From positions 1-17,025 of the forward strand of contig JAZSAJ010000001.1 in the NCBI GenBank assembly GCA_045601805.1: a DNA stretch of 17,025 nucleotides. Reading direction: 5' to 3'. How positions within the stretch are numbered: position 1 is the stretch's first letter; the number at the start of each line of letters is the position of its first letter. The notes below the pieces were generated by a model. The model had not been told where the DNA came from, did not search any database, and saw nothing but the letters and a program-made list of their open reading frames with translations. Both the position numbers and the translations under genes were made by a program. This stretch comes from SIG607 sp045601805. GTDB taxonomy: Bacteria; Bacillota; Clostridia; Oscillospirales; Acutalibacteraceae. Of this stretch, positions 7,721-15,539 are shown one piece after another.

Positions 7721-7732
7721 ACATTGTAAAAT
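7704..7732 (+). promoter_or_regulatory. sigma-A-like promoter of uxaBA
   Basis: TTGACT (7704-7709) and TAAAAT (7727-7732) have an exact 17-bp spacer. The -35 box overlaps the PBP stop codon. Predicted transcription starts near 7739, giving a leader of only about 25 bases. Confidence 0.7.
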
Positions 7733-7764
7733 ATTATAGATAATTTTACTTGGAGGAAATTAAA

Positions 7765-9228
7765 ATGAAAACCATAAACGATGTTTGTTCAAAACGCGAA
7801 AATAGGCCCGTAAAGGTCATTCAATTTGGCGAGGGTAATTTTTTACGCGCTTTTGTTGATTATATGATAGATTGTGCCAACGAACACGGCTCATTTAACA
7901 GTAATGTTGCCGTTGTTGTTCCGCTTGCTAACTTTAAACCGTTCCCTGCGTTTAAAGAACAGGACTGTTTTTATACAGTAATGCTTCGTGGCAGAAGTGA
8001 CGGCAAAGTGGTTGAAAAATCAAGAATTATTTCTTCTGTTAAAGAGGTTCTTTCAAGCGGCGAAAACCACGAAGAATATTTAAAATATGCCGAAAGCGAA
8101 GACCTTCGTTTTGTTGTTTCTAACACCACCGAAGCAGGCATTGTTTACGATAGCAATGATACAATGGATTCCGTTCCTAACACTTTCCCCGGTAAAATTA
8201 CGGAATTTTTATACCGTCGCTTTAAAGCGTTTGGCGGTGACACAAGTAAAGGCCTTATTTTCTTGCCTGTTGAACTTATTGAAAACAACGGTAAAGAACT
8301 TAAAAGATGCGTTCTTAAAATGGCAGAAAACTGGGGCCTTGGCAAAGATTTTTCCGCTTGGGTAGAAGAAGCAAATATTTTCTGCAACACCTTGGTTGAC
8401 CGCATTGTTACGGGTTACCCTGCAAACGCAAAAGAACTTTGCGAAAAACTTGGTTACACCGATAATCTTCTTTGTGTTGCCGAACCTTTTGGACTTTGGG
8501 TAATTGAACCTGAAAAAGATATCTCAGAAGAATTTAAGTTGGCTGACGCCGGTATGCCTGTTATTTTCACAAATAAACTTTCGGCTTACCGCGACCGCAA
8601 GGTAAGGGTACTTAACGGCGCTCACACCGCTTTAACCCCAATTAGTTACCTTGCAGGTAAAGATATTGTGCGCGATTGCGTTCAAGATGAACTTATAGGT
8701 AGCTATGTAAACACATTGCTTAACACCGAAATTCTTCCAGGCGTAAATCTTCCCAAAGAAGAAGTTGAACTCTTTATTGCGCAGGTGCTTGAGCGTTTTG
8801 ATAACCCCACAATTGACCATTTACTGCTTTCAATTGCACTTAATACTGTTTCTAAATGGAAAGCCCGTTTGTTCTGCTCGTTTAAAGATTATTATAAAGC
8901 AAACGGCGTAATTCCAAAACTCATTACTTTTTCGTTTGCAGGTATGTTGGCTTTCTATACATCAAGCACAGTAGAAGACGGAAAATTAGTATGCAAGCGC
9001 GCTGACGGTACTGTTTATAAACTCCAAGATGATGCCGCTGCTATTGAATTTTTTGCAAAATACAGCACAGGCGATATTAAAGAGTTTGTTAATAAGGCAT
9101 GCACAAATACTTCGTTCTGGGGCGAAGATTTAACCGCTTATAACGGTTTTGAAGAAGCAGTTTGCGAATTCCTTGCCGATATTAGGGAAAACGGCGCTGA
9201 AACTGCAATTAGAAAGGCGCTTAAATAA
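7765..9228 (+). CDS. uxaB: tagaturonate reductase (altronate oxidoreductase)
   Basis: A 487-residue NAD-dependent enzyme of the polyol-specific long-chain dehydrogenase family. It interconverts D-tagaturonate and D-altronate in galacturonate breakdown. The nucleotide-binding segment FGEGNFLRAF is at 21-30. The active-site motif KVRVLNGAH places Lys279, Asn284 and His287 with the same spacing as Lys295, Asn300 and His303 of Pseudomonas mannitol 2-dehydrogenase. The surrounding YRDRKVRVLNGAHT is typical of UxaB rather than mannitol or fructuronate dehydrogenases, and uxaA follows 2 bases after the stop. The start is the ATG at 7765 with GGAGG at 7752-7756; a TTG at 7750 would place the start codon at the ribosome binding site. 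It is cytoplasmic and probably induced by uronates. Confidence 0.94.
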   Translation: MKTINDVCSKRENRPVKVIQFGEGNFLRAFVDYMIDCANEHGSFNSNVAVVVPLANFKPFPAFKEQDCFYTVMLRGRSDGKVVEKSRIISSVKEVLSSGENHEEYLKYAESEDLRFVVSNTTEAGIVYDSNDTMDSVPNTFPGKITEFLYRRFKAFGGDTSKGLIFLPVELIENNGKELKRCVLKMAENWGLGKDFSAWVEEANIFCNTLVDRIVTGYPANAKELCEKLGYTDNLLCVAEPFGLWVIEPEKDISEEFKLADAGMPVIFTNKLSAYRDRKVRVLNGAHTALTPISYLAGKDIVRDCVQDELIGSYVNTLLNTEILPGVNLPKEEVELFIAQVLERFDNPTIDHLLLSIALNTVSKWKARLFCSFKDYYKANGVIPKLITFSFAGMLAFYTSSTVEDGKLVCKRADGTVYKLQDDAAAIEFFAKYSTGDIKEFVNKACTNTSFWGEDLTAYNGFEEAVCEFLADIRENGAETAIRKALK

Positions 9229-9230
9229 TA

Positions 9231-10721
9231 ATGAATAACATTTTAAAAATTAGAAAAGAAGATGTTGTTGCGGTAGCGCTTGCCGATATAAAAAAGGGAA
9301 GTGTTATTGTTTGCGACGGAAAAGAAATAACCGTAAATGCCAATATTCCGCGCGGACATAAGGTAGCCGTTACCAATATAAACAAGGGCGAAAAGGTTAT
9401 TAAATACGGCTTTTCTATTGGTACTGCTAAAAGTGATATTAAAACGGGTGACCATGTTCATACCCACAATGTTGCCACCGCACTTACTTCAAGAAGCGAA
9501 TATACATATAACCATGTTGTAAATGAAATTGACTGTGCCGATTTTAAAAATGCAACATTTAACGGCTATTTGCGTGAAGACGGCAATGTTGGTGTGCGTA
9601 ATGAAGTTTGGGTTATTCCAACCGTTGGCTGTGTTAATGCAATAGCAAAGCAAATTGCCGAAAACGCCCAAAAATACAAGGGCGAAAATATTGACGGCAT
9701 TTTCCATTTTTCCCACCCTTACGGTTGTTCACAACTTGGCGGTGATATGGTTTACACACAAAAACTGCTTGCAGGTATGGTAAACCACGCAAACGCAGGT
9801 GCGGTTTTGGTGCTTGGTCTTGGTTGCGAAAATAATCTTATAAGCGAATTCAAAAAGGTGCTTGGTGAAACAAATGACCGCCGTGTTGCCTTTATGAACT
9901 GCCAAGATTACGACGATGAATATGCTGCGGCAGACGAAATTATGAAAAAACTTTGTGAATACGCAAATGGTTTTGAAAGAACACCTTGTCCTGTTAGCAA
10001 ACTTACACTTGGTCTTAAATGCGGCGGAAGCGACGGCTTTTCGGGCATTACTGCCAACCCGCTTGTTGGTATGGTTGCCGATAGTTTGGTTTGCGCCGGC
10101 GGTAAGGTTGTTTTAACCGAAGTTCCCGAAATGTTTGGCGCAGAAACTGTGCTTATGGACCGTTGCAAGAACGAAGAAACATTTAATAAAACGGTTGAAC
10201 TTGTTAATAATTTTAAAGATTATTTTGGCAAATATGGCGAAGGTGTTGGTGAAAACCCATCGCCCGGCAATAAAGAAGGCGGTATTACAACTCTTGAAGA
10301 TAAATCGCTTGGCTGTATTCAAAAGGGCGGATTTTCGCAGGTTAACGATGTTCTTTCGTACGGTGATACCGTAAAAGAGGCAGGACTTTCGCTTTTACAA
10401 GCCCCGGGTAACGACCTTGTTGCAACCTGCGCTTTGTGTGCCGCAGGCGCTCAAATTGTGCTGTTTACAACGGGTAGGGGAACACCCTTTGCAGGCCCTG
10501 TTCCCACCGTTAAAATTGCAACAAATTCCGATTTAGCCAAACGCAAAAGCGGTTGGATAGATTTTGACGCTGGTAAAATTGTAAGCGAAGGAACATCTTT
10601 TGAATTGCTTAATAAAGAACTGTTTGAATTTATTATAAGCATCGCAAACGGCAAACAGGTAAAATCTGAAAGTCTTTCAAAAAGCGAACTTGCAATTTTT
10701 AAAGACGGAGTTACACTTTAA
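9231..10721 (+). CDS. uxaA: altronate dehydratase
   Basis: A 496-residue metal-dependent (iron in known members) dehydratase converting D-altronate to 2-keto-3-deoxygluconate. The N-terminal SAF-like domain ends in GDHVHTHNV at 73-81. The large dehydratase domain starts with GYLREDGNVGVRNEVW (112-127) and has SHPYGCSQLGGD (161-172), GLGCENN (196-202) and LKCGGSDGFSG (262-272), conserved in the altronate/galactarate dehydratase family. Its length equals that of E. coli UxaA. It is the second gene of a two-gene operon with uxaB, with a modest GAAAGG before the ATG and likely coupling. Uronate isomerase (uxaC) and the KDG kinase and aldolase are not in this window and must lie elsewhere. Confidence 0.95.
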   Translation: MNNILKIRKEDVVAVALADIKKGSVIVCDGKEITVNANIPRGHKVAVTNINKGEKVIKYGFSIGTAKSDIKTGDHVHTHNVATALTSRSEYTYNHVVNEIDCADFKNATFNGYLREDGNVGVRNEVWVIPTVGCVNAIAKQIAENAQKYKGENIDGIFHFSHPYGCSQLGGDMVYTQKLLAGMVNHANAGAVLVLGLGCENNLISEFKKVLGETNDRRVAFMNCQDYDDEYAAADEIMKKLCEYANGFERTPCPVSKLTLGLKCGGSDGFSGITANPLVGMVADSLVCAGGKVVLTEVPEMFGAETVLMDRCKNEETFNKTVELVNNFKDYFGKYGEGVGENPSPGNKEGGITTLEDKSLGCIQKGGFSQVNDVLSYGDTVKEAGLSLLQAPGNDLVATCALCAAGAQIVLFTTGRGTPFAGPVPTVKIATNSDLAKRKSGWIDFDAGKIVSEGTSFELLNKELFEFIISIANGKQVKSESLSKSELAIFKDGVTL

Positions 10722-10732
10722 TAAAACACAAC

Positions 10733-10790
10733 ATATTGGGCATCAAAACCTTGTTTTTTGTTTTGGTGTCCAATATCTATTTGTTTTTGT
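10733..10790 (+). terminator. terminator after uxaA
   Basis: A continuous 17-bp stem (10733-10749 with 10760-10776, two G-U pairs) closes a T-rich 10-base loop and is followed by CTATTTGTTTTTG. The tail is T-rich but not uninterrupted. Confidence 0.72.
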
Positions 10791-10813
10791 GTGCAAAATT
10801 ATAACGACAAGTA

Positions 10814-10842
10814 TTGACAATTTGTTCATAATATGTTAATAT
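10814..10842 (+). promoter_or_regulatory. strong sigma-A promoter of the xpt-importer operon
   Basis: Consensus TTGACA (10814-10819), a 17-bp spacer and TAATAT (10837-10842), with an extended -10 TG at 10834-10835. Transcription should start near 10849, leaving a leader of about 40 bases, too short for a purine riboswitch. Confidence 0.78.
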
Positions 10843-10849
10843 TAGAACA
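10823..10849. repeat. imperfect inverted repeat over the xpt promoter
   Basis: TGTTCATAATAT (10823-10834) and ATATTAGAACA (10839-10849) are complementary apart from one bulged A, with a 4-base centre. The repeat covers the spacer, the -10 box and the predicted start site, an ideal place for a repressor. The two facing GAAC cores recall a PurR box, but the CG preceding GAAC in the Bacillus consensus is missing. Confidence 0.5.
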
Positions 10850-10890
10850 TAATTTTTTGAATGTTTTTTCTTTTTGAAAAAGGGGTAAAA

Positions 10891-11463
10891 ATGAAGGCGT
10901 TAGAAGAAAAAATTCTTGCCGAGGGCGAAGTTTTTCCCGGCAATGTTTTAAAGGTTTCGGGCTTTTTAAACCACCGCATTGATACAAAGTTCATTTGTGA
11001 AATGGGCGAAGAAATTGCTCGGCTTTTTAGTGACACTAAAATTGATAAAATTCTTACCATAGAAACTTCGGGTATTCCCATTGCCTTTGCTGCTGCAAGT
11101 GCTTTGGGCGTTCCAATGGTTTTTGCTAAAAAGCATAAAAGCAGTAATATTTCAAACGAAGTTTACAGTGCCGAGGTTTATTCCTTTACCCATTCAACTA
11201 CATATACGATAATAGTTAGTAAGGAATATATAAGCAAAGGTGAAAACATTCTTATTGTTGATGATTTTCTTGCTAACGGTAAAGCGCTTATTGGCTTAAT
11301 GGAAATTATTGATAAGGCAAAGGCAAACACAGTTGGTGCTTGCTGTGCTATTGAAAAAGGTTTTCAGGGCGGGGGCGATGCTCTTCGCAAAAAGGGTATT
11401 AGGGTTGAATCACTTGCTATAATAGAAAGCATGAGTGAAGATGCTATTACCTTTAGAAAATAG
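10891..11463 (+). CDS. xpt: xanthine phosphoribosyltransferase
   Basis: A 190-residue cytoplasmic purine salvage enzyme making XMP from xanthine and PRPP. It begins with the family-typical MKALEEKIL, continues with GxxLKVSGFLNHRID-like sequence (residues 17-31), and has the PRPP-binding loop ILIVDDFLANGKA at 120-132. Its length matches Bacillus subtilis Xpt (194). I use the ATG at 10891, preceded by AAAAAGGGG; an in-frame ATG at 10861 would add ten Phe-rich residues not seen in the family. It is first in an operon with a BMP-type ABC importer, with no terminator in the 40-base gap. This links imported purines directly to salvage. Unlike the classic xpt genes of Bacillus, no guanine riboswitch precedes it. 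Confidence 0.94.
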   Translation: MKALEEKILAEGEVFPGNVLKVSGFLNHRIDTKFICEMGEEIARLFSDTKIDKILTIETSGIPIAFAAASALGVPMVFAKKHKSSNISNEVYSAEVYSFTHSTTYTIIVSKEYISKGENILIVDDFLANGKALIGLMEIIDKAKANTVGACCAIEKGFQGGGDALRKKGIRVESLAIIESMSEDAITFRK

Positions 11464-11470
11464 GATGTAA

Positions 11471-11490
11471 TTAAATTTACATAAATTTAA
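11471..11490 (+). repeat. AT-only inverted repeat between xpt and the BMP gene
   Basis: TTAAATTT-ACAT-AAATTTAA is a perfect 8-bp stem placed directly before the AAGGAGG of the BMP gene. It has no U-tract and is too weak for termination. It may be an mRNA cleavage or stability site, or chance in AT-rich DNA. Confidence 0.35.
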
Positions 11491-11503
11491 GGAGGAAAAT
11501 AAA

Positions 11504-12769
11504 ATGAAAAAAATTCTCGCACTTGTTCTCTCACTTCTCCTTGTTTTCGCTATGGGTGCAACCCTTGCATCTTGCGGCGAAGGCGGAGAAACACTCGGTA
11601 TGAGTGAAGCACCCATCGCAGCTGTGGAATTAAAAGCAGACTACGAAGTACCCGATGATTTTAAGATTGGTTTTATTTGCTTACACGATGAGCAGTCTAC
11701 CTACGACCTTAACTTCATTAACGGTGTAAAAGATGTTCAAAAAGCACTTGGCCTTAAAGATGAACAGGTTATTATTAAAACCAACGTTCCCGAAGGTAAC
11801 GAATGCTATGTTGCTGCTAAAGACTTAGTTGGTCAGGGCTGCAAAGTTGTATTTGCTAACTCTTTTGGCCATGAAGACTTTATGATTCAGGCAGCAAAAG
11901 AATTCAAAGATGTAGAATTCTGCCATGCTACCGGTACAAAAGCTCACACCGAAGGTTTAGATAACTATCACAACGCTTTCGCTTCTATTTACCAGGGCCG
12001 TTACCTTGCAGGCGTTGCTGCAGGTCTTAAACTCAACGAAATGATTGAAGCAGGCAAATTCACTGCTGAAGAAGCTAAAATGGGCTATGTTGGCGCATTT
12101 ACTTATGCAGAAGTTATGTCCGGTTACACTTCTTTCTATCTTGGTGCAAAATCTGTTTGCCCCACCGTTACAATGGACGTTCAGTTCACTGGTTCTTGGT
12201 ACGATGCTACCGAAGAAAAGAATGCTGCTGAAGCTTTAATTGCTGCAGGTTGCAAACTCATTAGCCAGCACGCTGACTCTATGGGCGCTCCCTCTGCTTG
12301 CGAAGCTGCAGGTGTTCCCAACGTTTCTTACAACGGCAGCACATACGATTCTTGCCCCGAAACATTCATTGTTTCTTCAAGAATCAACTGGGCTCCTTAC
12401 TACAACTACATTATTGGTTGCGCAGTTAAAGGCGAAAAAATCGCTGCTGACTGGTGCGGCGGTATCCAAGAAGGTTCTGTAGTTCTTACAGGTATCAACC
12501 TTGACGTTGCTGCTAAAGGCACTGTTGACAAAATTAAAGCTGCTGTAGAAGATTTCAAAGCAGGCACTCTTGAAGTATTTAGCACAAAGAACTTCTTAGT
12601 TGAAGGCGAAGCATTAACTTCTTTCTTGGCAGACGTTGATACCGACGCTGCATTTGCAGGTGATACCGAAGCTATTGAAAACGGCGCATTTAAGGAATCT
12701 AAATTCCGTTCTGCTCCTTACTTCAATGTAAATATTGACGGTATCAAACTTCTCAACCAGAAATTCTAA
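11504..12769 (+). CDS. BMP-family substrate-binding lipoprotein of a nucleoside ABC importer
   Basis: A 421-residue lipoprotein, the solute-binding component of the importer downstream. Residues 1-23 form a lipoprotein signal peptide with lipobox LASC (21-24), so Cys24 is the lipidated first residue of the mature, membrane-anchored protein. The BMP/PnrA fold is shown by FKIGFICLHDEQSTYDLNF, SFGHEDFM, FASIYQGRYLAGVAAGL and GAFTYAEVMSGYTSF in order. It is longer than typical BMP proteins (about 350), with the extra length in a spacer after the lipobox and at the C-terminus. AAGGAGG precedes the ATG. Codons favour TTC, TAC, AAC and GCT more than in neighbouring genes, which suggests high expression. 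Relatives (PnrA, NupN) bind purine nucleosides, and xpt upstream supports a purine ligand, but a base or another nucleoside is possible. Confidence 0.92.
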   Translation: MKKILALVLSLLLVFAMGATLASCGEGGETLGMSEAPIAAVELKADYEVPDDFKIGFICLHDEQSTYDLNFINGVKDVQKALGLKDEQVIIKTNVPEGNECYVAAKDLVGQGCKVVFANSFGHEDFMIQAAKEFKDVEFCHATGTKAHTEGLDNYHNAFASIYQGRYLAGVAAGLKLNEMIEAGKFTAEEAKMGYVGAFTYAEVMSGYTSFYLGAKSVCPTVTMDVQFTGSWYDATEEKNAAEALIAAGCKLISQHADSMGAPSACEAAGVPNVSYNGSTYDSCPETFIVSSRINWAPYYNYIIGCAVKGEKIAADWCGGIQEGSVVLTGINLDVAAKGTVDKIKAAVEDFKAGTLEVFSTKNFLVEGEALTSFLADVDTDAAFAGDTEAIENGAFKESKFRSAPYFNVNIDGIKLLNQKF

Positions 12770-12786
12770 TTTAGTTTCTAAAAAAC

Positions 12787-12809
12787 AGGCGGGGCAATAC
12801 GCCCCGCCT
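12787..12809 (+). promoter_or_regulatory. GC-rich intercistronic hairpin after the BMP gene
   Basis: AGGCGGGGC (12787-12795) pairs perfectly with GCCCCGCCT (12801-12809) around a 5-base loop. It is by far the most GC-rich element nearby. The bases that follow (AAATTGATTT) are not a U-tract, so it is more likely a 3'-end stabiliser or leaky terminator that lets the lipoprotein be made in excess of the ATPase and permeases. Confidence 0.6.
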
Positions 12810-12888
12810 AAATTGATTTAATTACTGAAAAAACCATATTTATTAAATATTGTTTTTTGAGTGATTATTTCCTATAAGGAGGAAAATT

Positions 12889-14427
12889 ATGGCATCAAGT
12901 GTTGCTATTGAACTAAAAAACATAAGCAAGTATTTCGGTAACAATGCCGCAAATAAAGACATTAACCTATCGGTTAACCACGGCGAAATTCTTGCTATTT
13001 TGGGCGAAAACGGAAGCGGCAAAACTACCCTTATGAACATGATTGCCGGTATTTATTTCCCTGATAGCGGTGAAATTCTTATTGACGGTGAAAAGGCGGT
13101 TATTGCTTCTCCAAAAGACGCTTTCGGTTATAAAATTGGTATGATTCATCAGCACTTTAAACTTGTTGATGTTTTTTCGGCTGCCGAAAATATTGTTCTT
13201 GGGCTAAATGAAAAGTTTAATTTAAAACAGGCAATTTCTTCTGTTGCCGAAATTGCTGCAAAATACGGTTTTGAAATTGACCCTAAAAAGAAAATATATG
13301 AAATGTCGGTTAGTGAAAAACAAACGGTTGAAATTATTAAAGTGCTTTACCGCGGTGCCGAAATTTTAATTCTTGATGAACCAACCGCCGTTTTAACCCC
13401 GCAAGAAACCAAAAAACTCTTTGCGGTGCTTCGTTCAATGAAAGAAGACGGCAAATCAATTATAATTATTACCCACAAACTTCACGAAGTGTTATCTCTT
13501 TCCGATAGGGTTGCGGTTCTTCGCAAGGGTGAATATGTTGGCACTGTTGAAACCGCAAAAACCAACGAAGCCGAATTAACCGAAATGATGGTTGGCGCAA
13601 AGGTTTCGCTTAACATTAACCGCAGCGAACCCAAAGATGTTTGCGACCGTTTGGTTGTTAAAGATTTAGACTGCATTAACCGCGATGGTGTTAAGGTACT
13701 TGATGATGTTACCTTTAGCGCCCGCGCAGGTGAAATTCTTGGTATTGCAGGGATTGCAGGCAGCGGTCAGCGTGAACTGCTTGAAGCCATTGCAGGTCTT
13801 CAAAAACTTCAAAGCGGTGAAATTTTCTATAACGACCCCAAAACAGGCGAACAAGAAAATTTAAGAAACAAAACACCGCTTCAAATAAGGGAACTTGGCG
13901 TTCGCCTTTCATTTGTGCCCGAAGACCGTCTTGGTATGGGCCTTGTTGGTAATATGGACATTATTGATAATATGATGCTTCGCAGTTACCGTCGCGGTCA
14001 TTCCGTGTTCCTTGAAAGAAAAGCGCCAAAAGAATTGGCTAATAAAATTATTGATGACCTTAAGGTTGTAACACCGGGTGCTACCACTCCTGTAAGGCGT
14101 CTTTCGGGCGGTAACGTTCAAAAGGTGCTTGTTGGCCGTGAAATCGCGTCATCTCCAACCGTTTTAATGGCGGCTTACCCTGTAAGGGGTCTTGATATTG
14201 GCGCATCTTACACAATTTATAATCTTCTTAATGAACAAAAAGAAAAGGGCGTAGCCGTAATTTTTGTTGGCGAAGACCTTGATGTACTTATTGAACTGTG
14301 TGATAGAATTATGGTTATTGGCTCGGGTAGAGTAACAGGTTTTGTTGATGCCCGTAACACCACTAAAGAAGAAATTGGTATTTTAATGACAAAATCTAAA
14401 GAAATACACGAAAAGGAGGAAGAATAA
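12889..14427 (+). CDS. double ATP-binding subunit of the nucleoside ABC importer (NupO-like)
   Basis: A 512-residue cytoplasmic ATPase with two fused nucleotide-binding domains, which powers the two downstream permeases. Domain 1 (about 6-235) has Walker A GENGSGKTT at 39-47, Q-loop HQH at 87-89, Walker B ILILDEP with Glu164 and switch His196, but a degenerate signature MSVSEKQ (139-145) in place of LSVGxxQ. Domain 2 (about 255-500) has a signature LSGGN at 405-409, but a Walker A of GSGQREL (291-297) without Lys and a Walker B segment VLMAAYP without Asp-Glu. One composite ATP site is therefore complete and the other degenerate. This asymmetry is common in sugar and nucleoside importers of this type. 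AAGGAGG precedes the ATG; the stop overlaps the next start by one base. Confidence 0.94.
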   Translation: MASSVAIELKNISKYFGNNAANKDINLSVNHGEILAILGENGSGKTTLMNMIAGIYFPDSGEILIDGEKAVIASPKDAFGYKIGMIHQHFKLVDVFSAAENIVLGLNEKFNLKQAISSVAEIAAKYGFEIDPKKKIYEMSVSEKQTVEIIKVLYRGAEILILDEPTAVLTPQETKKLFAVLRSMKEDGKSIIIITHKLHEVLSLSDRVAVLRKGEYVGTVETAKTNEAELTEMMVGAKVSLNINRSEPKDVCDRLVVKDLDCINRDGVKVLDDVTFSARAGEILGIAGIAGSGQRELLEAIAGLQKLQSGEIFYNDPKTGEQENLRNKTPLQIRELGVRLSFVPEDRLGMGLVGNMDIIDNMMLRSYRRGHSVFLERKAPKELANKIIDDLKVVTPGATTPVRRLSGGNVQKVLVGREIASSPTVLMAAYPVRGLDIGASYTIYNLLNEQKEKGVAVIFVGEDLDVLIELCDRIMVIGSGRVTGFVDARNTTKEEIGILMTKSKEIHEKEEE

Positions 14428-15539
14428 TGAGTGCTCACGCTAAAAAAAGTTTTGCGCTTCCGTTTCACACAGTAAAGCGTGACCCAATGCCGTGGTATAA
14501 AAGTTTGCTTGTTCGCGCGGCGGCTGTTGTTCTTGCTTTAATTGTGTCTGCTGCGGTAATTACACTTTTAACCCATAAAGACCCAATTCAAGTTTACACT
14601 TCAATGATTGACGGTGCTTTTGGTATTAAAAATTCTGCCACCACAGCACTTCGTATTTGGAGCTTGTTTCAAGATATTGCAATTTTGCTTTGTGTTTCTT
14701 TGGCGGTTACCCCTGCATTTAAAATGCGCTTTTGGAACTGCGGTGCCGAAGGACAAGTTTTGGTTGGCGGTCTTGCAACAGTTTCGGTAATGTTCTTTCT
14801 TGGCGATAAAATTCCGTTTCCTGCGCTTATTCTTTTAATGATTGTTGCGTCAGTTCTTGCCGGTATAATTTGGGCGGTTATTCCCGCTGTGTTTAAAGCG
14901 CTTTGGAATACAAACGAAACACTTTTTACCCTTATGATGAACTATATTGCAATTCAATTGGTTGCATATTTCTTAAAGGTTTTTGTAAAAAGCGGTTCGG
15001 GTGTTTTGTCCCCAATGAAGCAGTTTGGACTTCCTGTTTTGGCTGGTAAAGATTATTTGCTTAATATAATCACAGTTGCGGTTTTAACGCTTGTTATGTA
15101 TATTTACCTTAAATACACAAAACAGGGCTATGAAATCTCGGTTGTCGGCGAAAGCGAAAACACCGCAAGGTATATTGGTATAGATGTAAAAAAAGTAATT
15201 CTTCGCACACTTGTTGTTTCGGGTGCTATTTGCGGTGTTGCTGGCCTTTTGCTTGTTGGCGGCACTAACCACACAATAAGCACAACAACGGCAGGGGGCA
15301 GGGGCTTTACCGCAATTATGGTTTCTTGGCTTGCCAAGTTTAACCCTGTTTATATGGTTTTCACAACCTTCCTTGTTGTCTTCTTGCAAAAGGGTGCACA
15401 GCAAGTATCAACCGATTTTAGAATTTCCAATGCAATAAGCGATATTGTAACGGGTATTATTCTTTTGTTTATTATTGGTTGTGAATTTTTCTTGCAATAT
15501 AAAATAGTTCGTGCAAATAGCGGAAAGGAGAATAAATAA
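14427..15539 (+). CDS. nucleoside ABC importer permease 1 (NupP-like)
   Basis: A 370-residue inner-membrane permease of the branched-chain/ribose-type permease family. A cytoplasmic N-terminus of about 25 residues precedes the first transmembrane segment (about 29-49). The conserved YxxMxxGAFG (57-66) and NCGAEGQVLVGG (104-115) are features of BMP-linked permeases. About eight further hydrophobic segments follow, with a cytoplasmic loop (ISVVGESENTARYIGID) typical of the ATPase contact region. It starts within the stop of the ATPase gene (TAATG), with AAAAGGAGGA upstream, so translation is coupled. It would form a heterodimer with the next gene product. Confidence 0.92.
   Translation: MSAHAKKSFALPFHTVKRDPMPWYKSLLVRAAAVVLALIVSAAVITLLTHKDPIQVYTSMIDGAFGIKNSATTALRIWSLFQDIAILLCVSLAVTPAFKMRFWNCGAEGQVLVGGLATVSVMFFLGDKIPFPALILLMIVASVLAGIIWAVIPAVFKALWNTNETLFTLMMNYIAIQLVAYFLKVFVKSGSGVLSPMKQFGLPVLAGKDYLLNIITVAVLTLVMYIYLKYTKQGYEISVVGESENTARYIGIDVKKVILRTLVVSGAICGVAGLLLVGGTNHTISTTTAGGRGFTAIMVSWLAKFNPVYMVFTTFLVVFLQKGAQQVSTDFRISNAISDIVTGIILLFIIGCEFFLQYKIVRANSGKENK

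Noticed and set aside
9908..10168. Minus-strand open frames inside uxaA
   Set aside because: No ribosome site or family resemblance; the plus-strand frame is a full-length altronate dehydratase.
10722..10890. Purine riboswitch before xpt
   Set aside because: I see no purine aptamer core or paired P1 stem; the hairpin here at 10733-10776 is explained as the uxaA terminator.
15084..15404. 106-codon minus-strand open frame within permease 1
   Set aside because: It is antisense to a well-supported permease, Cys/Asn-rich without a recognisable domain, and has the composition of a shadow frame.
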